From assembly GCA_035485275.1 (NCBI GenBank), contig DATHOE010000008.1, positions 1 through 39,335 of the forward strand: a stretch of DNA of 39,335 nucleotides, written 5' to 3'. Made by a program: the position numbers and the translations under genes. The notes beneath the pieces are model-generated. The model had not been told where the DNA came from, searched no databases, and was given only the letters and a program-made list of their open reading frames with translations. The DNA is from DAIDJD01 sp035485275. Lineage in GTDB: Bacteria > Oederibacteriota > JAJYGY01 > DAIDJD01. Each line of letters starts with the position of its first letter. Positions within the stretch are counted from its first letter, which is position 1. Positions 22,944-32,124 of this stretch are shown piece after piece.

Positions 22944-25262
22944 ATGTCTCGATTTTCCAAATTCTCCACGCTGCTATTGGCGTTGGGCCTGTTCACGGCC
23001 GCCAGCGTGGCTTTTGCGTTCCCTTTTTGGCTGAGCTCGCCGTCGCGCAGCAACGCCAACGACCCCTTGAGCCCCAACTATAAAAAGGTGGCGACCTCGC
23101 CCACGGCGACCTTCACCAGCACAGATTCGCCGACTCCCTCCCAAACCCCGACCGCCGGCCCGGGCCCCCTGCTGGCGGATTTTGAGAACAACGCCCCCGC
23201 GAACAACGGCGGCGCGGACGACAATTGGCAGGAACCGATCGTGACCGGCTTCGGCGACAGCGCCGGCTCCAACCCCTCGCCGGCCACCAGCCTGTCGCCC
23301 TTCCCCTGGGGCGCCGGCTCCCAGGCCGCCGGCAACGGCCCCAGCCTGCCCGGAGCCAACAGCGGCTGCATCACCGGGACGATCGCGGCCCAGAGCGGCA
23401 GCCCCACGGACTATCCCTACGCCTACATCGCCCTGGACGTGACCCCCAGCGGCAACACCGGCAACAGCGGCGACGTGGCGGACATCGGTCCCTATGACCC
23501 CAACAACGGCATCCAGTTCGACTACATGGGAACCGTGGGCGTCAGCTACGTGGTCCAGATCATCGCGCCGCTCACGGCCGCCAATTGCGGCAACTACTAC
23601 CAGTTCCAATTCACGCCCCCTAACAGCGGCTGGAACACCGTGGACGTCTATTTCCCCGGGGTGAACACCATCGGCAACCTCTTCACCCAGCCCAATTACG
23701 GCTGTTCGCCCCCAACCACCACCTGGAGCACCTCCATCGGCGCGGTCCAGTTCAAGGTGGTGGCCTCGACCACCCAGTCCCAGGCCTACAACCTGTGCGT
23801 CGACAACGTGACCTTCAGCCCGCCGCCCGCCCCGACCCCGGTGGTCATCTCCTCGGTGGTCTTCAACGGCGAGCAGAGCGTCAACTACACGGACGACCTC
23901 TGGAACCAGAACATCGAGATAGCGTGCAGCCCCTCGTCCACCATCTATCCGCCTTCCTTCCAGGGAACCCCCAGTTCCGCGGTGGGCGTGGACCCCAATT
24001 TCCCGGCGAGCACCTACTACGCCCGGGTCACCGGCACCGTGGGCGACCAGACCGGCTGCACGCCCGGCCCCAGCTGCACCGACCCCTATCCCTACGCCTA
24101 CATGTCCTTTGACCTGGCCCAGGGCGGCACCTCCGGAACCAATTTCGCGAACTGCCTGCCCTACAGCCCGAATGACGGGTTCCAGTTCGACTACAGGGCG
24201 GGAACCGCCTGCGTCACCTACGAAGTGGAACTGATCTCCGCGAACATCAACGGCAGCACCGAGGCCTTCTGGCAGTACACCTGGACGCCGCCGGACACGA
24301 ACTGGCACACCGTGGACGTGTACTTCCCGGCCAGCTCCACTTGGTACACGCCGCAGGCGGGCTGGACGCCCCCCAGCGGAGTCAATGTCCTGTTCGAACC
24401 CACCTATGTCACCGACGTGGCCTTTGATCCGACGCAGGTCGGGGCCTTTGAGTTCAAGCCGGTGGCGCCGATCAATGAGCCGGCCCAGGCCTACGACCTG
24501 AGCATCACCAACCTGACCTTCGCGGCGCCGGTGGCCTCGAGCGGCCCGGCTTTGGACGTCAGCGGCGGGGTCAACACCGCCGGCACCGTCATCAGCACCT
24601 TCGAGTACGCGACCTCGGCCCCGGCGGCGAACACGGAACTCGGCGGCGGCACGGGACCGCTCGCCGCGAGCGGCCCCGACCCCGAAGTGGCATGGCAGGC
24701 CGACGGAGGCACCGTCCTGAACAACAGCCCCTGGAGCGCGACCAGCCAGACGGCGGCCAATGGGCCGACGCTCTCCGGCAACGCCTGCATGGAATTCAGC
24801 GGCAACGTGGATACCGGCGGCTACGCGGTGGCCGAGTTTGCCTTCGACGGCAGCGCCACCGGCAACCTATACGGCACCGCCAATCCCAATTATCCCGGCT
24901 ACAACGCCGGCCAGGCGCCCGGCACGGCTTACGCGGGCAACATCGAAAGCCTCTCCCCGAACAAGCGCTTCGTGTTCGACTACAAGAACGGGGTGAACGG
25001 CGAGAACGAGCAGATCAACGTGCAATTCTGCACCCAGGCCGCCCCGAACTACGACTTCTACCGCTACCTGTTCACCACGGCCGGGGACACGAATTGGCAC
25101 ACGGTGGTGATCTACTTCCCGGACAGCCCCTACGGCCCCCAGTTCACGGAGTTCCCCGGGACCTGCACCCCGTGGACGCCGAGCGAATCCGAAATGATCG
25201 AAATCGGGCCGACGGCCCCGGGGAATTTCGACATCTATCTGGACAATCTCTGGTTCGATTGA
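22944..25262 (+). CDS. Secreted protein with three tandem CBM-like beta-sandwich modules
   Basis: The 772-residue protein has a signal peptide (about 1-26), a Thr/Ser/Pro linker (TSPTATFTSTDSPTPSQTPTA, about 50-71) and three related modules (about 75-293, 300-530 and 550-772). Each contains a FxFDYxxG strand, an FTPPNSGWNTVDVYFP-like strand and a closing FDxYLDNLxF-like strand. This pattern recalls CBM11/galactose-binding-like carbohydrate domains in which Trp and Asp line the cleft. No catalytic domain and no C-terminal sorting domain is seen. It may bind polysaccharide at the cell surface and supply glucosides to the sugar operon downstream. GGGAG lies 7 nt before the ATG. Confidence 0.75.
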   Translation: MSRFSKFSTLLLALGLFTAASVAFAFPFWLSSPSRSNANDPLSPNYKKVATSPTATFTSTDSPTPSQTPTAGPGPLLADFENNAPANNGGADDNWQEPIVTGFGDSAGSNPSPATSLSPFPWGAGSQAAGNGPSLPGANSGCITGTIAAQSGSPTDYPYAYIALDVTPSGNTGNSGDVADIGPYDPNNGIQFDYMGTVGVSYVVQIIAPLTAANCGNYYQFQFTPPNSGWNTVDVYFPGVNTIGNLFTQPNYGCSPPTTTWSTSIGAVQFKVVASTTQSQAYNLCVDNVTFSPPPAPTPVVISSVVFNGEQSVNYTDDLWNQNIEIACSPSSTIYPPSFQGTPSSAVGVDPNFPASTYYARVTGTVGDQTGCTPGPSCTDPYPYAYMSFDLAQGGTSGTNFANCLPYSPNDGFQFDYRAGTACVTYEVELISANINGSTEAFWQYTWTPPDTNWHTVDVYFPASSTWYTPQAGWTPPSGVNVLFEPTYVTDVAFDPTQVGAFEFKPVAPINEPAQAYDLSITNLTFAAPVASSGPALDVSGGVNTAGTVISTFEYATSAPAANTELGGGTGPLAASGPDPEVAWQADGGTVLNNSPWSATSQTAANGPTLSGNACMEFSGNVDTGGYAVAEFAFDGSATGNLYGTANPNYPGYNAGQAPGTAYAGNIESLSPNKRFVFDYKNGVNGENEQINVQFCTQAAPNYDFYRYLFTTAGDTNWHTVVIYFPDSPYGPQFTEFPGTCTPWTPSESEMIEIGPTAPGNFDIYLDNLWFD

Positions 25263-25288
25263 CGACATCCCTTGAAGGGTGACATGAG

Positions 25289-25319
25289 GCCCCCGGTCCC
25301 GTCGGACCGGGGGCTTTTT
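25289..25319 (+). terminator. Rho-independent terminator after the three-module gene
   Basis: An 11-bp GC-rich stem (25289-25299 with 25304-25314, loop CGTC) is followed by TTTTT, separating this operon from the sugar operon. Confidence 0.92.
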
Positions 25320-25408
25320 ACTGCTGACTCCTTGATAGGGGCTTGTTACGATGGCATCCGCGCTGTGTCCGCAGGCCCGGTTTACTGATCATCTTTTGAG
25401 ATGAGCGA

Positions 25409-27934
25409 ATGAACCTTTGGAAAATGGCTCTTATTTGCGCCCTGGGATTCACGGCATTGTGGCTGTTGTCCCCCTCACGTTCCCGGCAGGCTCCCGAACC
25501 GGGCGTGGTCGAGATCAGCTACATGGCGCCCACCGGACCCATCGCGGCGCCCATGGACGATGCGGTGCGCGTCTTCGAGAAGCACAGCCGGGACGCCCAC
25601 GCCAAGGATCCCTCCCAGCCCATCTACCGGGTCGTCAGCGGACAGAACGCCTCGGCCGATCCCTCCGCGGATCCCACGCGTTTCCTGGTCAGCGTGGCCG
25701 GCGGCATGCCCCCGGACGTGATCGCGTTCGACCGTTTCGCCATCAGCGAGCTGTCCGCGCGCGGGACCTTCACGCCCCTGGACAGCTACGTCAACGCCGA
25801 CCTCAAGGCCGGCCGGCCCGACGCGATCCACAGCGAGGACTTTTTCCCCTCGGCGTGGAACGAGGCCGTGTACACGGACCCGGTCAGCGGCTCCCACGCC
25901 CTCTATGGCGTGCCCTTCAGCATGGATTCCCGCGCCCTCTTCTACAACAAGAGCCTGCTGAAGAAGGCCGGTTTTGTCGACGCAAACGGCGAGGCGCTGC
26001 CGCCCAGGACCTGGGAGCAGCTTGAGTCCATGGAAGCCAAGCTCACGCAGACGGACGAGGACGGGCACCTCGTGCGCATCGGCTTCGTGCCGAACTACGG
26101 GGATTCCTGGCTCTACATCTTCGGCTGGATGAACGGCGGCGAGTTCATGAGCCCCGACGGAAAGCATTGCACCCTCAACGACCCCAAGATCGTGGGCGCG
26201 CTCAACTGGATGACCCAGCAGTACGACAACCAGGGCGGCGCCAAGGCCGTCTACGCGTTCCAGTCCTCTTTCCAGGGCGGCGAGCTCGATCCCTTCATCA
26301 TCGGCAAGGTGGCGATGAAGATCGACGGCGTGTGGATGCTGCACCAGATGTCGCAGTACGCCCGCCACCTCGACTGGGCCGTGGCGCCGCCGCCGATCCC
26401 GCAGGACATGGTCACCAAGACCCACACCACCCTGAGCTGGGTGGGCGGCTGGGCCTACGCCATCCCCTCGACCGCCAAGCACAAGGACGCAGCCTGGGCG
26501 CTGATCCGCTTCCTGGCCTCGAAGGAGGCCTACAAGATCATGGCCGACAGCGAGCGCCTGACCAACCTGAGCCAGGGCCAGTCCTTCGTGCCGCGCCAGG
26601 TGCCCAACAAGGCCATCAACGACTGGCTGGCCAAGACCTACGTCTACGACGATCCGGCCTCGGATCCGAAGGTGGCGGCGGCCCTGCGGGTGTTCAACGA
26701 CCTGATCCCCGAAGCCCGCTACCGCCCCGTGACCGAGGTGGGCCAGCTGCTCTGGAACCAGCAGATCACCTGCATGGAGAACGCCATCTTCCACAAGCAG
26801 TCGGCCCAGGAGTCCCTGGACCAGGGCACCTCCCTGGTCCAGCGCCAGCTCGATCTCGACCTGGCCCCGCCCCAGGGCATCGAGGTGCAGTGGTCCTGGT
26901 TCGTGTGGCCCTATGTGGCGCTGGTGGTCCTCATCATCGTGCTGGTCTACGTCTGGGAGACCCGCTTGGGGCTCCGCGGGACCCTGGCGAAATGGCTGGC
27001 TCCCGTGGGCGGCAAGAGGCTCCTGGAGACCGGCCGGGGCCTGGAAGGCGTCAACGGCGGCCACCTGAGCGCCCAGTGGAAGGACGGCTGGTTCCTGGCC
27101 TCCCCGTGGATCATCGGCTTCATCGTGTTCACCGGCGGCCCCATCCTGTTCGCCGTATTGATGAGTTTCTGCAGCTATGACGTCATCAACAACCCGCGCC
27201 TGATCGGGCTGGACAACTACCGCTGGCTCTTCTTCAACGACCCCCTGTTCTGGAAGAGCCTGTGGAACACGGTCTACATGCTGGTCGGCATCCCCCTGGG
27301 CATGGCCCTGAGCCTGGGGCTGTCCATGCTCCTCAACGCCAAGATCAAGGGCGTGGCCCTCTGGCGCACCCTCTTCTACATCCCCTCCATCATCCCGGCC
27401 GTGGCCGCCGCGATCCTGTGGATCTGGATCCTCAACCCCAGCAGCGGCCTGATGAACCTGATGCTGGCCTCGGTCGGCCTGCACGGGCCCAACTGGCTGC
27501 AGGACGAGCAGACCAGCAAGCTGTCCCTGGTCATCATGGGGCTGTGGGCCTCCGGCGGCGGCATCATCATCTGGCTGGCCGGGCTCAAGGCCATCAGCGA
27601 ATCCTACTACGAGGCCGCGGCCATCGACGGGGCCGGGGAAGTGGACAGCTTCCTGAACATCACCCTGCCCATGCTCTCGCCCTACATCTTCTTCAACCTG
27701 ATCATGGGCCTGATCGGGACCATACAGATCTTCCTGCCCGCCTTCATCATGACGTCCGGCCGGCCGCTCAACAGCACGCTGTTCTACGTCTACTACCTCT
27801 TCAACAACGCCTTCCGCTACATGCTCATGGGCCGGGCCGCGGCCATGGCTTGGTTCCTGTTCCTGATCGTATTCGGCCTGACGCTGCTCCAGCTCTACAT
27901 GTCCAAGCGCTGGGTCCATTACGAAGGTGACTAG
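25409..27934 (+). CDS. Sugar ABC transporter: solute-binding protein fused to MalF-type permease
   Basis: This 841-residue fusion has an N-terminal membrane anchor (about 5-22), a family-1 extracytoplasmic solute-binding domain (about 35-465: VAGGMPPDVIAFDRF, YGVPFSMDSRALFYNKSLLKKAGF, GKVAMKIDGVWM), a membrane segment (about 497-517), then a MalF-like permease domain with about six membrane segments (about 570-840). The ATPase-contact EAA loop EAAAIDGAGEVDSFLNITLP is near 734-753. The tether keeps the binding protein beside the channel. It is the first gene of an alpha-glucoside operon. No ATPase gene is present; a shared MsmX/UgpC-type ATPase elsewhere is inferred. Confidence 0.93.
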   Translation: MNLWKMALICALGFTALWLLSPSRSRQAPEPGVVEISYMAPTGPIAAPMDDAVRVFEKHSRDAHAKDPSQPIYRVVSGQNASADPSADPTRFLVSVAGGMPPDVIAFDRFAISELSARGTFTPLDSYVNADLKAGRPDAIHSEDFFPSAWNEAVYTDPVSGSHALYGVPFSMDSRALFYNKSLLKKAGFVDANGEALPPRTWEQLESMEAKLTQTDEDGHLVRIGFVPNYGDSWLYIFGWMNGGEFMSPDGKHCTLNDPKIVGALNWMTQQYDNQGGAKAVYAFQSSFQGGELDPFIIGKVAMKIDGVWMLHQMSQYARHLDWAVAPPPIPQDMVTKTHTTLSWVGGWAYAIPSTAKHKDAAWALIRFLASKEAYKIMADSERLTNLSQGQSFVPRQVPNKAINDWLAKTYVYDDPASDPKVAAALRVFNDLIPEARYRPVTEVGQLLWNQQITCMENAIFHKQSAQESLDQGTSLVQRQLDLDLAPPQGIEVQWSWFVWPYVALVVLIIVLVYVWETRLGLRGTLAKWLAPVGGKRLLETGRGLEGVNGGHLSAQWKDGWFLASPWIIGFIVFTGGPILFAVLMSFCSYDVINNPRLIGLDNYRWLFFNDPLFWKSLWNTVYMLVGIPLGMALSLGLSMLLNAKIKGVALWRTLFYIPSIIPAVAAAILWIWILNPSSGLMNLMLASVGLHGPNWLQDEQTSKLSLVIMGLWASGGGIIIWLAGLKAISESYYEAAAIDGAGEVDSFLNITLPMLSPYIFFNLIMGLIGTIQIFLPAFIMTSGRPLNSTLFYVYYLFNNAFRYMLMGRAAAMAWFLFLIVFGLTLLQLYMSKRWVHYEGD

Positions 27935-27972
27935 TCTAGGCTAGAGGCTCCCGCGGGGCCATTGGAGTACCG

Positions 27973-29637
27973 ATGAGCAAGAATTACACCGTCGCCGCCC
28001 GTTTCCGCACCCTGGGGATCTACTCCATGCTGGTGGTGGGCGCCGTGATCTTCTGCTGGCCCCTGCTGTGGCTGGCCTTCACCTCGGTGAAGATGGACCG
28101 GGAGCTCTTCACCCGCCGGATCCATTGGATCCCCGAAGCGCCTCGGCCGCACATGGTGGCGCCCTATGTGGACGCCTACAGCTTCCCCGACCTCGACGGC
28201 CCGCGGCAGGACGAGTTGCTGCCCGTGCTGCAGTCCTATTTCCGGCCCCTGGCCCCCGCTTTGGATCCGGACCTGGATCCCGACGCGCTCAGCGTCCAGC
28301 TCGCCCGCGGCGCCTACCAGCACCTCTCCGACAACCTTCCGGAGACCGCCTGGACCCAGACCCAGGCCGACCTGCGGAAGATGGCGCTGGCCGCCATGAA
28401 CCCGGCCCTGACCAAGGAGCTTCTGCGCCAGGCCGAGCGCGGCGTCATCGTCGGCCCCCTGAGCGCCCGGTCCTATGACCTGCAGGAGCAGGAACTGGTT
28501 TCCGCCGAACAGGTGGCCGGCGCCTGGAAGATCGACGGGGGGGCCAAGGGCAGCCTGGTCCCCTCGCCCGCGGACCGCGGGGCGGAACTGCACTACGATT
28601 TCAGCTCCGGGGACAAGCTGCGCCTGACCGGCACCTTCACGACCGATTTCCCGGTGGACCGCCTCTACCACCTGCAACTGGCACTGCGCTCCGACGAGAG
28701 CTGGAACCGCATCCGCGCCACTCTGGAGAAGAACGGGCGGGTCCTGCGGGCCGACCGCATCTTCCCGCTGGCCGACACCAATTGGTCGGTCATCACCTGG
28801 CAGGAGCCCGGCCCGGACGACCTCACCAACAAGCTGAAGACCTGGCTTATCTTGAACCAGGTCAAGGGCGCGCAATCCGGCGTCACCGGCCCGAACACCA
28901 TCAAGGTCACCATCGAGTTCGAGCGCAACAGCTTTTGGGGGGCCTGGAAGGACAAGGTCGAGCTCAATTACCTCAAGGTCTTCGACAACATGCCCTTCTG
29001 GCGCTATGTCGAGACCAGCCTGCTGCTGGTCATCCTCAACCTTTTCGGCACGCTGCTGAGCAGCTCCATGGTCGCCTACAGCTTCGCGCGCCTGAACTGG
29101 CCGGGCCGGAATTTGAGCTTCGGATTGATGATGGCCACCATGATGATCCCGTCCCAGGTGACCATGATCCCCTTCTTCCTGGTCATCAAATACCTGGGCT
29201 GGTACAACACCCTCATGCCCCTGTGGGTGTGCAGCTTCTTCGCCAGCGCCTTCAACGTTTTCCTTCTCTACAACTTCTTCAAGGGCATACCCCAGGACCT
29301 TGAGGACGCAGCCAAGATCGACGGCTGCGGGCCCATCCGCAGCTACTGGTACATCATGCTGCCCCTGGTCCAGCCGGCCCTGGCCACCGTGGCCGTGTTC
29401 ACCTTCATGGGGGTCTGGAACGACTTCATGGGGCCGCTCATCTTCCTCAATGACCAGCGCCTCTATCCGCTCTCGCTGGGGCTCTACGCGCTCAACGTGC
29501 AGGGCTCCGACGGCAGCATCGGCATGTCCGTGATGCTGGCCGGCTCGGTGCTGATGATGCTGCCGGTGATCGCGATCTTCTTCTTCGCCCAGCGCTACTT
29601 CATCCAGGGCATCACCATGACCGGCCTGAAGGGCTGA
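27973..29637 (+). CDS. Sugar ABC transporter MalG-type permease with large extracytoplasmic insertion
   Basis: This protein has 554 residues against about 280 for a usual MalG-type permease. The first membrane segment (about 15-38) is followed by an insertion of about 295 residues (45-340). The insertion has a helical part, then a beta-rich part (LHYDFSSGDKLRLTGTF...WNRIRATLEKNG...TIKVTIEFERNSFWG) that looks like a jelly-roll carbohydrate-binding fold. The remaining membrane segments follow, with the EAA loop EDAAKIDGCGPIRSYWYIMLP near 443-463. The insertion would face the periplasm and could help bind or hand over oligosaccharide. GGAG lies 5 nt before the ATG. Confidence 0.93.
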   Translation: MSKNYTVAARFRTLGIYSMLVVGAVIFCWPLLWLAFTSVKMDRELFTRRIHWIPEAPRPHMVAPYVDAYSFPDLDGPRQDELLPVLQSYFRPLAPALDPDLDPDALSVQLARGAYQHLSDNLPETAWTQTQADLRKMALAAMNPALTKELLRQAERGVIVGPLSARSYDLQEQELVSAEQVAGAWKIDGGAKGSLVPSPADRGAELHYDFSSGDKLRLTGTFTTDFPVDRLYHLQLALRSDESWNRIRATLEKNGRVLRADRIFPLADTNWSVITWQEPGPDDLTNKLKTWLILNQVKGAQSGVTGPNTIKVTIEFERNSFWGAWKDKVELNYLKVFDNMPFWRYVETSLLLVILNLFGTLLSSSMVAYSFARLNWPGRNLSFGLMMATMMIPSQVTMIPFFLVIKYLGWYNTLMPLWVCSFFASAFNVFLLYNFFKGIPQDLEDAAKIDGCGPIRSYWYIMLPLVQPALATVAVFTFMGVWNDFMGPLIFLNDQRLYPLSLGLYALNVQGSDGSIGMSVMLAGSVLMMLPVIAIFFFAQRYFIQGITMTGLKG

Positions 29638-29666
29638 GCCCCGCGCAATCGTTCAGGTGAACAGGG

Positions 29667-29694
29667 GGATACCCGGGCTTCGGCCCGGGTATCC
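29667..29694 (+). repeat. Stable UUCG-capped hairpin between malG-type and GH65 genes
   Basis: A perfect 12-bp stem (29667-29678 with 29683-29694) carries a TTCG loop. It lacks a T-run (TTGTCTCC follows), so it is more likely an mRNA-stabilising or processing hairpin, or a partial terminator, than a full stop. The GH65 ribosome site lies directly downstream. Confidence 0.7.
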
Positions 29695-29716
29695 TTGTCT
29701 CCAGGGAGAAAAAACC

Positions 29717-32023
29717 ATGTTCCAAGATCCGGACCAGGCCTGGCAGATCGAGGAAAACGGATACTCTGCGCGGCGCACCGAGATTCTGGGCAGCAAATTC
29801 CTGATCGCCAACGGCAGCCTCGGCTACCGCGGCACCTTGGAGGAGCACGGCAAGGAGGCCCTGGTCGCCTGCACCCTGTCGGGGCTCTACGACCGCCGCG
29901 GGAGCGCCTGGCGCGAGCCGGTGAACGCGCCCAACGGGCTTTTCCTGCGCCTCTTCGAAGGCCGCCGCCCGCTTAGCCCGGCCTCGGCCAGGCCGCTGCG
30001 CCACAGCCAGGGCCTGGATTTCCGCCACGGCATCCACCACCGCAGCACGGTCTACAGCCTGGCCAAGGGGAACCGCCTCACCTACAGCGTCGAGCGCTTC
30101 GCCAGCCTGGAGGACACCCGGCTGCTGTGCCTGCGCGCGGTGCTGAAGGCGGACAAGGCCTGCGTGCTGACCCTGCACGCGGGCGTGGACGCGGACGTGT
30201 GGGACATCAACGGGCCCCATTTCGGCCCGGCGAAAGGGGCCCTGAAGGCGGGCCTGCTCAGCGTGGACGCGCGCACGAACGAAGGCGTCGGCCTGCGCGT
30301 GGTGGAGGCCCTGGCGGGGCTCGGCAGCCCTGGGCGCCTGCGCCGCTTAGGGTCCGCCTTTGTCCGCGAATTCACCCTGCGCCTGTCCGCGGGCCAGGAG
30401 CTGAGCTTCACCAAGTTCGCGGCGGTGGGCACCTCCAAGGACGGCGGCAAGGCGCCGCTGGACGCCGCCAAGGAGCTCTGCCGGCGCGCCGTGCGGGGGG
30501 GCTATTCCGCCGCGCTGGCCTCGACCAAGGCCCGCTGGGAGCAGCGCTGGAAACGCTCGGACGTGCGCATCGAGGGCGACCCCGAGGGGCAGAAGGCCCT
30601 GCGCTACAGCATCTACCAGCTCCTGAGCATCGCGCCGCAGGCCGGCGACCGGGCCTCCATCCCGGCCCGCGGGCTGTCCGGACAGGTCTACAAGGGCGCC
30701 ATCTTCTGGGACACGGAGATGTTCATGCTGCCCTTCTTCAACGCCACCCAGCCGGAGCTGGCGCGCAACCTGGTGCGCTACCGGGTCCATACCCTGCCCG
30801 GCGCCCGCCGCAAGGCCGCGTCCCTGGGGCACCGAGGGGCCTTCTACGCCTGGGAAAGCCAGGAGAGCGGCGACGAGGCCTGCACCCTGTTCAACATCAC
30901 CGACGTGATCACGAAGCGGCCCTTAAGAACCTACTTCGCGGACAAGCAGGTCCACATCAGCGCGGACGTGGCCCACGGCGTGTGGCAGTACTACCTCGCC
31001 AGCGGGGACGAGAGCATCCTGCTGCACGGCGGGGCCGAGGTCCTGCTGGAATGCGCCCGCTTTTTCCTGTCCTGGAGCTACCTCAACCCGCTCAAGGGCC
31101 GCTACGAGATCCTGGACGTCACCGGCCCGGACGAATACCACGAGCGGGTGCACAACAACGCCTACAGCTCCGCCATGGCCCGCCGCGCCGTCACGACCGC
31201 GCTCCAGGCGCTGGACCTGCTCAAGCGCCGCCATCCGCGGGAGTGCGCGGCCCTTTCCCGGCGCCTGAAGCTGGCCAAGGACCTGCCCGCGCTCAAGGAC
31301 CTGGCGCGGAGGCTCTACGTCCCGGCGCCGGACCCCTCCACCAAGGTCATCGAGCAGTTCGACGGCTACCGGCGGCTCGAGGACGTCGACCTCAAGACCC
31401 TCAAAACGCGCCTGCTGGACCCCCGCGAGTACCTGGGCGGCGGGCAGGGGCTGGCCACCACCACCAAGATCCTCAAGCAGGCCGACGTCGTCATGATGCT
31501 CAATGTCCTGGGTTCGGAATACACGGACGCGGTGAAGAAGGCCAACTGGGAGTACTACGAGCCCCGCACCGAGCACGGGTCCTCCCTGAGCGCCTGCGTC
31601 TACGCCCTGGTGGCCGCGTCCATCGGCAGGACCGAGTGGGCCTACCGCTACTTCATGAAGACGGCCACGGTGGACCTCAGCGGCGACTCCAAGCAGTACG
31701 TCGGCTCGCTCTACATCGGCGGGACGCATCCCGCGGCCAACGGCGGCGCATGGATGGCCGCGGTGCTCGGCTTCGGCGGCCTCAGCACCGACGGAAGGAC
31801 CATTCGGCTGAGGCCCTCCCTGCCCAAAGCCTGGAGGTCGCTGAGCTTCAGCGCGGCCCAGAACGGCCAGTGGGTGACGGTGCGCATCGGCCGCGACGGC
31901 GTCCGGGTGGAGGCGGACCGGAACAACACCAGGGCCTGCCCCGTCCAAGTGGGCGGCGCCTCACGCGCCCTGAAGGCCGGCGAAGCCTGGTCGCCGGCCA
32001 AGGCCCGCCATAAAGCCGGATAA
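29717..32023 (+). CDS. GH65 family alpha-glucoside phosphorylase (first)
   Basis: This 768-residue enzyme has the full GH65 layout: an N-terminal beta-sandwich (about 1-260), linker helices, an (alpha/alpha)6 barrel (about 300-680) and a C-terminal beta domain. The catalytic acid is Glu473 in VTGPDEYHERVHNNAY; FWDTEMFMLPFF and the phosphate-site pattern EHGSSLSACVYALVA are also present. The family cleaves maltose, trehalose, kojibiose or nigerose with phosphate to give beta-glucose 1-phosphate. Which disaccharide is used cannot be read from the sequence. The start at 29717 has AGGGAG upstream. Beta-phosphoglucomutase next door takes the product. Confidence 0.92.
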   Translation: MFQDPDQAWQIEENGYSARRTEILGSKFLIANGSLGYRGTLEEHGKEALVACTLSGLYDRRGSAWREPVNAPNGLFLRLFEGRRPLSPASARPLRHSQGLDFRHGIHHRSTVYSLAKGNRLTYSVERFASLEDTRLLCLRAVLKADKACVLTLHAGVDADVWDINGPHFGPAKGALKAGLLSVDARTNEGVGLRVVEALAGLGSPGRLRRLGSAFVREFTLRLSAGQELSFTKFAAVGTSKDGGKAPLDAAKELCRRAVRGGYSAALASTKARWEQRWKRSDVRIEGDPEGQKALRYSIYQLLSIAPQAGDRASIPARGLSGQVYKGAIFWDTEMFMLPFFNATQPELARNLVRYRVHTLPGARRKAASLGHRGAFYAWESQESGDEACTLFNITDVITKRPLRTYFADKQVHISADVAHGVWQYYLASGDESILLHGGAEVLLECARFFLSWSYLNPLKGRYEILDVTGPDEYHERVHNNAYSSAMARRAVTTALQALDLLKRRHPRECAALSRRLKLAKDLPALKDLARRLYVPAPDPSTKVIEQFDGYRRLEDVDLKTLKTRLLDPREYLGGGQGLATTTKILKQADVVMMLNVLGSEYTDAVKKANWEYYEPRTEHGSSLSACVYALVAASIGRTEWAYRYFMKTATVDLSGDSKQYVGSLYIGGTHPAANGGAWMAAVLGFGGLSTDGRTIRLRPSLPKAWRSLSFSAAQNGQWVTVRIGRDGVRVEADRNNTRACPVQVGGASRALKAGEAWSPAKARHKAG

Positions 32024-32124
32024 AGCCACGCGAAACGCGGAAGCAAGTCCGCGGTGGATGTCTATTCTAAAGCCTTAACCCCGAAGCCGGACTGGTCCCA
32101 CGCCGGCGAAGCCCTGGAGAGCCC

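Noticed and set aside
25401..25412. Three-codon mini-frame (ATG AGC GAA TGA) whose stop overlaps the solute-binding-permease start
   Set aside because: Too short to judge and without its own ribosome site; probably chance.
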